64,000 nucleotides of DNA from Hanleya hanleyi (Eukaryota > Mollusca > Polyplacophora > Lepidopleurida > Hanleyidae): NCBI GenBank assembly GCA_036873755.1, contig JAVTVY010025210.1, positions 50,062 through 114,061 of the forward strand. The letters are read 5' to 3'. Every line of letters begins with the position of its first letter. Position 1 is the first letter of the stretch. The position numbers were made by a program, and so were the translations under genes. Positions 56,400 through 64,000 of this stretch are shown piece after piece. Below the pieces are notes generated by a model that had not been told where the DNA came from, did not search any database, and worked only from the letters and a program-made list of their open reading frames with translations.

Positions 56400-57175
56400 A
56401 TGTAAACAGCGTCGTAGTGAAGGAATATAAGAAGACCAAGAAGAACACGATGTGTTACCCTGGAAGAGCAGACATGTCAAGATGACATATCAGGTACAGA
56501 CATGAGGGAATGTCGGGACTTGTGAAAATCATTGAGGAATGTGAAATGGATATAGGAATCCTACCCTATTTGACAATATGTACAGTTATCCCAGCACATA
56601 TCAGTAATGGAGGTATACTGGGAATGGATATTCTTACAAAATATGACTGCGAATTCATCCAAGAAGAGGATGTCTGACCGCCAAGGGATAAAGTCGTTTG
56701 TGAAACGCAATCCCAAGAATTAGGGTGTTGTAGATTACAACTTGACCAGAGAGTAGTGATACCTCTTGACCACCAGATTGTCATTCCTAGTCGACCTATT
56801 CAAAATGAGCAAGAAGTAATAGGAAAATGGGTATTGTGCGAGTCGTTGCCAAATAAACCCAAAAAGGTTGATCTGGCAGAAAAAAAACTCTAGTAGATAC
56901 TGAAAGCATATTGTACCCTCTTAGAGTAGTAAAAACAGGAATAATATGTATACGGGAACTACAGCAGACAACGTTAATACCCATTGTTTCAGACGTAATG
57001 GTTAATCAGCCTGAGATTATGGTGCCACCTCATCTGGAAGGCCTGTACATCCGGAGTATAGATGATAGACCTACGGGATCAGAAGATTGGCTCATGATTA
57101 TGGATCTGTTCATGGCATATGAAGATGTTTTTGCAAATTCCGATATGGATTTAGATACTGCTGAAGGGTATAAAT
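56400..57175 (+). pseudogene. Ty3/gypsy protease-polymerase junction relic
   Basis: ECEMDIGILPYLTICTVIPA is followed by GGILGMDILTKYDCEFI, the C-terminal part of a retroviral-type aspartic protease. The interdomain stretch follows (CCRLQLDQRVVIPL, then VPPHLEGLYIRSI and FMAYEDVFANSDMDLDTAEG) just before the RT would begin. This order is typical of Ty3/gypsy Pol. There are stops near 56,677 and 56,891 and a frame change near 56,905. The catalytic DSG of the protease and the RT itself are missing. It is in the same orientation as the Gag fragment at 48.7 kb, so both are likely one element. Confidence 0.65.
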
Positions 57176-57613
57176 CAAACTGTAAGCTGGACATGCATCT
57201 CTGTTTTGATGTGTTCTGTCGTGTGAACACACAAACGATGATATTTCTGTGCACACACAAATGTATTCAACTGCAAACATGTCAGGTGAGCCACTACCCT
57301 TCCCGTACAATCAAAACCATAACTGAGAGCGTGGGGACGCGGGCTAAGTCATTACAAGGGAAAATGTCATCTACTACTGCCACATTAAGTCATCTTCGAA
57401 ATAGAGTTATTTCAATTAAAATACATAAGACGCAGAACGAGAATATAGAACTAATTCGCACAAACCGTGGAGAATTCAATCAGTGTCGAACTTATGGAAT
57501 TAATAAATCAACTGTCTCTAATCAGTCTGTGTTGGTGTCATTCATTTGTCATTCATTTAAATGTTCAACAATTGTCCATTTCAGTGCTAATCTCATTCAA
57601 TGGGTTCAGTGAA
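57176..57613. other. No feature recognised
   Basis: The frame open from 56,911 continues to 57,612 but has no RT motif or other known signature after about residue 90. It is probably unrelated flanking sequence ending at the Polinton terminal repeat. Confidence 0.4.
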
Positions 57614-57721
57614 AGTAGTATACAAAGCGTGAATTGACGGAATAGCTCCACACTGCGCATGCGTGTGACGTCATTAACCTGGGAAAAAGGGTATGTGCGC
57701 ATGCGTGATGTGGAGCAACGT

Positions 57722-57890
57722 GGAGCAGAGGTCAGTGAGTGCAAGATGTGGGAGGTGGGTACAAGATGGCCGCCATGTGGGAGGTGGGTACAAGATGGCC
57801 GCCATGTGGGAGGTGGGTACAAGATGGCCGCGAGTGTCAGTGAGTGCAAGATGTGGGAGGTGGGTACAAGATGGCCGCCGTGGGTGGTGG
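57722..57890. repeat. Minisatellite of ACAAGATGGCCGCC
   Basis: Four copies of a 26 to 28-base unit GTGGGAGGTGGGTACAAGATGGCCGCC. GCAAGATG near-copies and a longer repeat GTGTCAGTGAGTGCAAGATG lie beside them. The AAGATGGCCGC core resembles YY1-type sites. An A run of 26 follows at about 57,907-57,933. Confidence 0.75.
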
Positions 57891-58039
57891 GTGGAACGAA
57901 AAAAAAAGTTCCGGCAAAAAAAAAAAAAAAAATGTATTCATCCGCGGTGATGCGGTTTGGCCGTGGTTTTGGCGGTAATTCGGTCTCGGGAAAAAGCTTC
58001 CGCGGAGAAAAAGTAGTCCCTAGATAAAATGGTCCGATT

Positions 58040-58430
58040 GGGTCGAGTGAGGTATCAAAGTGAAGCTTAGGTGAAGGGGCATCTAATGGGCTGGGTGTGG
58101 GGTTGAAATATCGGCATTCTGCGCATGCGCGGTGACCGAAGGGTATGAAAATAGCCTTTTTGGAGCTAGGGGAGCCCCTAGTGTACCGATGGGGTCGAGT
58201 GAGGTATCGATGTGAAGCATTCGTGAAGGGGCATCTGATGGGCTGGGTGTGGGGTTGAAATATCGGCATTCTGCGCATGCGCGGTTACCGAAGGGTATGG
58301 AAATAGCGGTTTTGGAGCTAGGGGAGTCCCTAATGGGCCAATGGAGTCGTAGGAGGTATCAAAGTGAAGCATTCGTGAAGGGGCATCTGATGGACTGGGC
58401 GTGGGGTTGAAATATCGGCATTCTACCATT
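58040..58430. repeat. Subterminal repeats with TGCGCATGCGC
   Basis: Two to three units of about 160 bp: GGGTCGAGTGAGGTATC, GTGAAGGGGCATCTGATGGG, GGGTGTGGGGTTGAAATATC, GGCATTCTGCGCATGCGCGG and GAAAATAGCCTTTTTGGAGC. Related units recur at 61.0-61.4 kb. TGCGCATGCGC is the core of NRF1-type binding sites in animals. Confidence 0.75.
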
Positions 58431-58575
58431 GTATACAGGTGCCTTATACCATTGTATACAGGTGCCTTATACCATTGTATACAGGTACATCTGACCATTG
58501 TATACATGTGCCTTATACCATGGTATACAGGTGCCTTATACCATTGTATACAGGTGCCTTATACCATTGTATACA
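58426..58575. repeat. 22-23-bp minisatellite
   Basis: Seven tandem units of CCATTGTATACAGGTGCCTTATA with few changes; GTATAC is palindromic in each. The overlapping frames are artefacts of the repeat. Confidence 0.85.
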
Positions 58576-59371
58576 GCAGAAATTGTCTTTGTAACGTCTT
58601 ATTGTGACATCATGGCATTATTGTTGTTTTGTGACACTGTGGAACTGTAAAAATTCCATGAATGGAAAAGAATGATAAAACCCATTAGTGCATAATATTG
58701 CTCAAATAATGCCAACAGAAAACTCAGAGTCAATTTAAATATTTATTTGTATTGAGCAAATTACAAGAATTTCGAAGAGAAAAGAGCCGAAATAATGTCT
58801 GTCTGTCCTGGAAATCAGCTGATCAGCAATAAATCGACATCTCCGTGACCTTCAAGGAGATTTTGACATTAGGTTTTACCCGCTTTTATCACAAATCATT
58901 ATAAAGAAATTGTCACACCCGGTGAACTCCTGAAACCCACATCCTACCCTGCTAGTCTGGTGATAATAAAATTTAAAGATCACATGTCCAACACATACTC
59001 ACATAATGAAAGCAAGAATCGAACTTGCGCACCCCTCGAGATGAAGGATACCGTCCATGTTTCATTTTTTGAGGTGTACTGAAATGCTCTCTTTAATTTA
59101 TGCCCCGGTATCTATTTTCACATATAGGTTGAAGATTTATATCGACACTGCTACACACTTTTCGACATGTGTTTTCACTTTCGATGAAAGCACAAAACAG
59201 TCTAAAAAATTCACCTACGCTAATATTTTCTGGTGTTTTGTAGAATATAGATTCGCGTTCATTTCTATTTCGTCAAGAAAAAATGTTTTGTAGAATATAG
59301 ATTCGCGTTCATTTCTATTTCGTCAAGAAAAAATTTTCATCTCGAAAATTGGCAGATCATGAGATTGAAAT

Positions 59372-59426
<55 letters not shown>

Positions 59427-59812
59427 ATGACATGCAAGTATAGTACTAAAGTGTAGCTTACCTGATAAAAGAAGTTTAGTCCAGATGTATACCTATATCC
59501 CATACTCCCGGACGTTTGATGCATATCTGGGGGGGGCTGTTTTTTTCCTAGGTGGGATATAACACACCATGCATTTGTATGCTAATCGAAATTCACAGAT
59601 ATTTCCACCTTTACGCACTAAACTATGAAGCTAATGATTTTGGTCAGCGGCACATAGATGTTCCCTGGTTTGGTGTCCACATCCCAGCGGTTTTCTGTTT
59701 TCTTGGCTTGTCACGCATTTTTTTCGAAATTCACAGATATTTCCATCGACATATCAGCTGAGCTAACGGCCTCAATTGCCTGTTAGCTCTCTTGTTGCTC
59801 ACGGTGAGCAAA
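58576..59812. other. Non-coding with local duplications and a (CT)n run
   Basis: An exact tandem duplication of about 50 bases at 59,236-59,335 (GTTTTGTAGAATATAGATTC and on), a (CT)25-like run at 59,373-59,420 and a G run at 59,530. I see no gene; the 78- and 69-codon frames are not recognisable. Confidence 0.5.
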
Positions 59813-60335
59813 CGTTTCAAGAAATTGATTTCAGTTCCCGCATAACGTCTCCTTCAAGTCCATTTTGAAGAGTCGAGCGTATGAATCGAGTCAAAATAAC
59901 ATGCAATTCATTTGCCTGTCCGGTAAAACTGGTGAGTTGTTGGTTTGCGTTCAGTTTCAAGAAATTGATTTCAGTTCCCGCATAACGTCTCCTTCAAGTC
60001 CATTTTGAAGAGTCGAGCGTATGAATCGAGTCAAAATAACATGCAATTCATTTGCCTGTCCGGTAAAACTGGTGAGTTGTTGGTTTGCGTTCGCCGCACA
60101 CACACACACTGAGGATTTGGCCTCGCGAGACGAAATTAGTTTAACAAAAGTTTCAAGAAATTGATTTCAGTTCCCGCATAACGTCTTCTTCAAGTCCATT
60201 TTGAAGAGTCGAGCGTATGAATCGAGTCAAAATAACATGCAATTCATTTGCCTGTCCGGTAAAACTGGTGAGTTGTTGGCTTGCGTTCGCCGCACACACA
60301 CTGAGGATTTGGCCTCGCGAGACGAAAATAGTTTA
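59813..60335. repeat. Recent tandem triplication
   Basis: Three nearly identical copies starting GTTTCAAGAAATTGATTTCA at about 59,812, 59,954 and 60,149. The first unit is about 142 bp; the second and third are longer because of a CACACA...CTGAGGATTTGGCCTCGCGA tail. A single C/T change marks the third copy. No coding potential. Confidence 0.85.
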
Positions 60336-60739
60336 ATATTTTTTTCTCCCGCCTCGCGGTTCAGCCAATGAACTATTAGAAAAGCATATGTGTTTGCATA
60401 TTAATAAAACCACGGGCGCCTAAAAAATGAACACATTTCATTACACTGTAGCGAATTGTTGCCATTGCACGTGTCAGTCAGTACGTTTTCATATCCACCT
60501 CAAATTGACACGGAGAATTTCATTGCCAGTAAAATTGTAAGTTCATTGCGGAAAGAATTGATATTGCATAAATTCCTGCGGGGAATAGGAAGTACACATA
60601 TATAAAGAATATTGTCTTCACGTAAAAGTTTGTACATTTCAAAAAAAATTTTTCAAAACAAAACAAAAAAATGTGAAGTAAAACCCGTCCTTCGGATGGG
60701 AAATCTTCATACGTCAAGTCAACAAAATTTTATTTTTCA

Positions 60740-61450
60740 GGTAGTGGGTCGAGTGAGGTATCATATTGAAGCTGACGTGAAATGCTTCACAATGATACCT
60801 CACTCGCCCCGATTGGACCATTAGGGACGCCTCTAACCTCAAAAAAAGATTATTTTGAAGATAATTATCAACATCCGGTGAATGAAGATTTTTTATTTTA
60901 GAGGTAGTGGGTCGAGTGAGGTATCAAATTGAAGCTGACGTGAAATGCTTCACAATGATACCTCACTCGACCCGATTGCACCACTAGGGGCTGCCCTAAC
61001 TCCAATAAAGGCTATTTTGAATTTTCTGCGCATGCGCGAAGTCCAAAGGCTATGAAAATAGCCTTTTTGGGGTTAGAGGCGTCCCTAATGGGCCAATCGG
61101 GTCGAGTGAGGTATTAAATTGAAGGTGACGTGAAGGAGCATCTGATAGACTGGGTGTGGGCTTGAATTAGGGTAATTCTGCGCATGCGCGAAGATGATAT
61201 CAAAAATATGAATCTTCAAAAATAGCCTTTTTGGGGTTAGAGGCGTCCCTAATGGACCAATCGGGTCGAGTGAGGTATCAAATTGAAGGTGACGTGAAGG
61301 AGCATCTGATGGACTGGTGTGGGTTGAACTAACAGCATTCTGCGCATGCGCAATCTTCAAAATATCCTTTTTTGGGGTTAGAGGCGCCCCTAGTGGTCCA
61401 ATGGAGACGAGTGAGGTATCAATGTGAAGCAAATCGAGTGAGGTCTTATT
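60740..61450. repeat. Subterminal repeats and small hairpins of Polinton 2
   Basis: Two hairpins (60,746-60,814 and 60,908-60,976) pair GGGTCGAGTGAGGTATCA with TGATACCTCACTCG around GAAGCTGACGTGAAATGCTTC. Direct units with GGTTAGAGGCGTCCCTAATG, GGACCAATCGGGTCGAGTGA and TTCTGCGCATGCGC follow. They are related to 58.04-58.43 kb. Confidence 0.75.
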
Positions 61451-61489
61451 TTGAAGCTCTCGTGGAGGAGCACTTGACTACACTAATGG

Positions 61490-62480
61490 TTCGTCCGTGT
61501 TCAATAGTCTGCGCATGCGCAGTCTGGCCGTAGTAGCGAAAGGGGACATTTTGGGTGCTATGTAGGGGTGTGTTTGGGTTAGAGATGAGCTAATCACGGT
61601 TCGAATGGGTCGTGTGAGGTGTCAAAGTGAAGCTTGTGTGGGGTAGAGTCAGAATGGTGTGTTTTTGAATGCAAGTCGCGTCAATCTGCGCATGCGCAGT
61701 TGGTTGTATTAAGTAAAGTGGCCATTTTCGGGCAGTACATGAAGGTATTTGAGATCGACATGGGCTATTCACGGTTCGAATGCGTCCTGGAAGGTGTCAT
61801 CTTGTAGTTCTCGGGGTGTACATTCCGATTTTGAGGGATGTTCGCGTCATCGGTGACGTCATCGGTACGAGTAGTAGCGAAAGTGGACATTTTCGGGTAG
61901 TACATGAAGGTATTTGGGGGCGAGATGGGCTATTCACGGTTCGAATGCGTCCTGGAAGGTGTCATCTTGTAGTTCTCGGCGTGTACATTCCGATTTGAGG
62001 GATGTCCGCGTCATCTGTGACGTCATTGATGACGTCATCGGTACGAGTAGTAGCGAAAGTGGACATTTTGTGGGTGCGTGAGGGTGAGTTTGGTGTAGAG
62101 ATGCACCATCCTTAGTCCGAATGCGTCGTGTGAGGTGTCATTTTGTAGCTCTCGGGGTGTACATTCCGAATTGAGGCATGTCCGAAGCATCTGTGACGTC
62201 ATCGATGACGTCATCAGTAGGAGTATTAGCGAAAGTGAGCCTTTTTGGGGCAGTGCAGGAAGGTATTTGGTGTAGAGATGGACCATCCGCGTTGCGAATG
62301 CGTCGTGTGGGGTGTCATGTTGTAGCTCTCGGAGTATACACCCTGATTTCAGGGATATTTATAGCATCTGTGACGTCATTGGTGACGTCATTAGTACAAG
62401 TTGTAGCGAAAGTGGGCATTTTTAGCAGTGAAGGATGTTATTTGGTGTAGAGATGGACCATCCGCTGTCCAAATGGACCG
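61490..62480. repeat. Polinton 2 subterminal array with TGACGTCA sites
   Basis: About five units equal in kind to those in the palindrome arms: GTGAGGTGTCATTTTGTAG, CTGTGACGTCATTGATGACG and GTACGAGTAGTAGCGAAAGT. TGCGCATGCGCA occurs at about 61,510 and 61,687. Small open frames here are repeat artefacts. Confidence 0.8.
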
Positions 62481-62734
62481 TGTGAGGTGTCATCTTGTAG
62501 CAACGCCCACCAACACCATTCTTAATGCTTCAACGCCCTGGTGAAATAGCTCAGAAGCTCTGATATTCCATGGAATTGTCACTAATTCTTCGAAATGCAG
62601 TGATGCCCGTCAACGCCCGTCGTTACACCTTAACACTCTAACATAACGCCATGATATAGACCAGAGAGAGAACAACAACAACAGCAAGGATGACACATGA
62701 GAGAACAACAACAACAAGAAGTTTTTTTCATATA

Positions 62735-62800
62735 GTTTATTCTCCCCAATGTTACATCATACCCACGCTGGGGGAGCCGCGTTGGGTATATTTACAATTC
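62735..62800 (-). terminator. 3'-end module of the Polinton 2 zinc-finger gene
   Basis: On the minus strand: ACCCAACGCGGCTCCCCCAG, CGTGGGTATGATG, TAACATTGGGGAGAATAAAC. The ACCCAACGC / GCGTGGGT arms pair with one bulge around a C-rich loop, and AATAAA follows. It is the best preserved copy of the module. Confidence 0.6.
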
Positions 62801-62804
62801 AAGA

Positions 62805-63420
62805 AGATTCTTATCCAATCAGAGGCCACCATTTGCATGTTTCATATTCGTTCCTGTCCGTTAGATGTATTCTTGTCCAATCAGAAGTCTCCATTTCAGA
62901 AAGTGCCATCTGAACCGTTTATTCTAATCATCGTCGGGCAGGCCAGGATACCGTTGAGGCAACATATCCTCAGATAGTTGTTTGCGCATTCTGAGTATCT
63001 ATCAGTGCATGGGTGAATACTTTCATCCGATGGAGGTGGTGGTCAGTTTAACCACGAAGAACGCAACATTGGTCATTATCTCCACTATCCACTGGGTGTT
63101 ACAATTCAAGAAGACTTGTCCAATCAGAGGCCACCATTTGCATCTGTCATATTCGTTCCTGTCCGTTAGATGTATTCTTGTCCAATCAGAAGTCTTCATT
63201 TCAGAAAGTTCCATCTTCGACCATGTTCGCTTTGAACCGTTTATTGTAATCATCATCGGGCAGCCCAGGATACCGTTGAGGCAACATATCCTCAGATAGT
63301 TGCTTGTGCATTCTGAGTATCTATCAGTGCCTGGGTGAATACATTCAGCCGATGGGTTGGTTGGTCAGCTTGGTCACGAAGAACGTAACATTGGTTACCC
63401 TCTTCACTTTCCACTTGGTG
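62805..63420. repeat. Tandem duplication covering the end of the zinc-finger gene
   Basis: 62,805-63,107 and 63,108-63,420 are two copies of the same segment (AATTCAAGAAGA, CCAATCAGAGGCCACCATTT, CAACATATCCTCAGATAGTT). Each ends in the last about 25 codons of the zinc-finger gene on the minus strand. The outer copy carries only that coding tail (KLTTTSIG and stop at 63,023), as a gene fragment; the inner copy belongs to the long gene. Confidence 0.7.
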
Positions 63421-64000
63421 TTGGGGCGTTGTTGTTGGGTCCATTCCAAGGGATCCACGTTGGCCAGGTTCTCCAGCATCGTCTCTAGCGACGCCCGGTT
63501 AATGATGGTAAACGGTTGGTCAAATACCCGGATGTTACTGCTCGAGTAAAAGTATCGGACTTGATCTGTCTCTTTATGCTGCAGCACATAACCAAACGCC
63601 AGACTTAATTTGAAGGACGTTGCTTGGTCATTGAAGATGGCTTCCACGTAGCTGCCTAGACGGGCGAGGTCGGTCAGTCGAAAATTGTAGATATCTTGAA
63701 TAGGGCGATGACGGTAGAAACAGTGCCGTATCATGGTCAATGGCGCCGATAGATGTCACTCAATGGATGGGCGCCCTGTAAGAGATCGCTAGGAACATTT
63801 ATGGGCTCGTCCAGAAAATGTTCGATGTTATCAGGCGTATGACTCGAAACCGTAACGGAGGGGTCCGGCTGGATATCCAGGCCCTCCTGGACCGTGGGTA
63901 TAGGCAGGCTCTTCGTCATCGTATCACCAGTGGCGTTCGTCTCTCCGGGTTCATCTTCACTGGGGCTGACCTTCCGCGGCTCCTCTTTAGTGGAAAGTTG
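63345..64000 (-). pseudogene. C2H2 zinc-finger / polymerase N-terminal-type gene of Polinton 2, partial
   Basis: Homologue of the gene at 24.4-25.3 kb: HRPIQDIYNF, SYVEAIFNDQATSFKLSLAF, LETMLENLANVDPLEW and KVKRVTNVTFFVTKL are clear. The upstream linker (EDEPGETNATGD) reaches the window edge, so the fingers lie beyond it. A one-base deletion near 63,740 shifts the frame. It retains 11 bases near 63,490 that the Polinton 1 copy has lost. It ends PIG-TGA at the same point as Polinton 1, without any polymerase motif after it, which suggests both descend from a form already lacking the polymerase. Confidence 0.7.

Larger units (their letters stand above)
57614..64000 (+). mobile_element. Second Polinton, left part (cut by window edge)
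   Basis: It starts AGTAGTATACAAAG, the first 14 bases of the Polinton 1 terminal repeat. It then carries a CCGCGGAGAAAAAGTAGTCC block (58,000), the subterminal repeat arrays (58.0-58.4, 60.7-62.5 kb) and the 3'-end module (62.74 kb). The minus-strand zinc-finger gene runs off the window at 64,000. The gene order and orientation equal those of Polinton 1. A stretch at 58.45-60.7 kb with simple repeats and a triplication interrupts the arm and may be an insertion. Confidence 0.75.

Noticed and set aside
1..64000. Bacterial-type features: ribosome binding sites, CRISPR arrays, operons
   Set aside because: The window is eukaryotic: TATA and AATAAA signals, LINE tails, MITEs and Polintons; the tandem repeats have no spacer-repeat regularity of CRISPR.

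Overview
The window is animal nuclear DNA made almost entirely of transposable elements. I found no convincing host gene, no tRNA or rRNA gene, no CRISPR array and no bacterial operon. Penelope-like elements (PLEs), Maverick/Polinton elements, non-LTR and Ty3/gypsy relics, short TIR elements (MITEs) and minisatellites that fold on themselves point to a marine invertebrate, perhaps a lophotrochozoan or a lancelet. I cannot name the species.

Layout. 0.1-0.9 kb holds a cluster of the palindrome AAACGCGTTT. 1.0-5.6 kb holds decayed PLE copies and two small DNA transposons. 5.58-16.23 kb is a giant palindrome: two inverted copies of a Polinton end, with a tandem PLE pair (8.70-13.83 kb) inserted in one arm. 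The PLE has a GIY-YIG nuclease upstream of its reverse transcriptase, the permuted order known from Naiad/Chlamys PLEs. 16.2-23.2 kb holds a THAP-domain exon, a LINE with a MITE inside it, and dispersed repeats.

23,188-34,986 is a nearly whole Polinton-like element with about 0.9-1.3 kb terminal inverted repeats and an imperfect 6-bp target duplication. A zinc-finger gene related to the start of Polinton DNA polymerase genes lies on the minus strand. The plus strand carries a small membrane protein, two paralogous PC4-like genes, an rve integrase, a second small membrane protein, a packaging ATPase, two small virion-type proteins, a double-jelly-roll major capsid protein, an adenain-type protease and a 45-codon ORF. 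No polymerase domain is present. Most conserved genes carry stops or frameshifts, so it is a fossil or trans-dependent element. Several promoters are compact, with a TATA box about 40-60 nt before the ATG.

35-48 kb holds a THAP transposon with a nested TTAA MITE, more PLE scraps, dispersed repeats, a TATCCTTAAGGATA minisatellite, a 187-bp near-perfect hairpin and a hAT-like MITE. 48.7-57.2 kb is a Ty3/gypsy relic split between Gag and protease/polymerase by a 7-kb fold-back block of about 145-bp minisatellites with a LINE fragment inside. From 57,614 to the right edge a second Polinton begins, in the same orientation as the first, and is cut inside its zinc-finger gene. Together these form a nested record of mobile DNA in which the Polinton family is the connecting thread.
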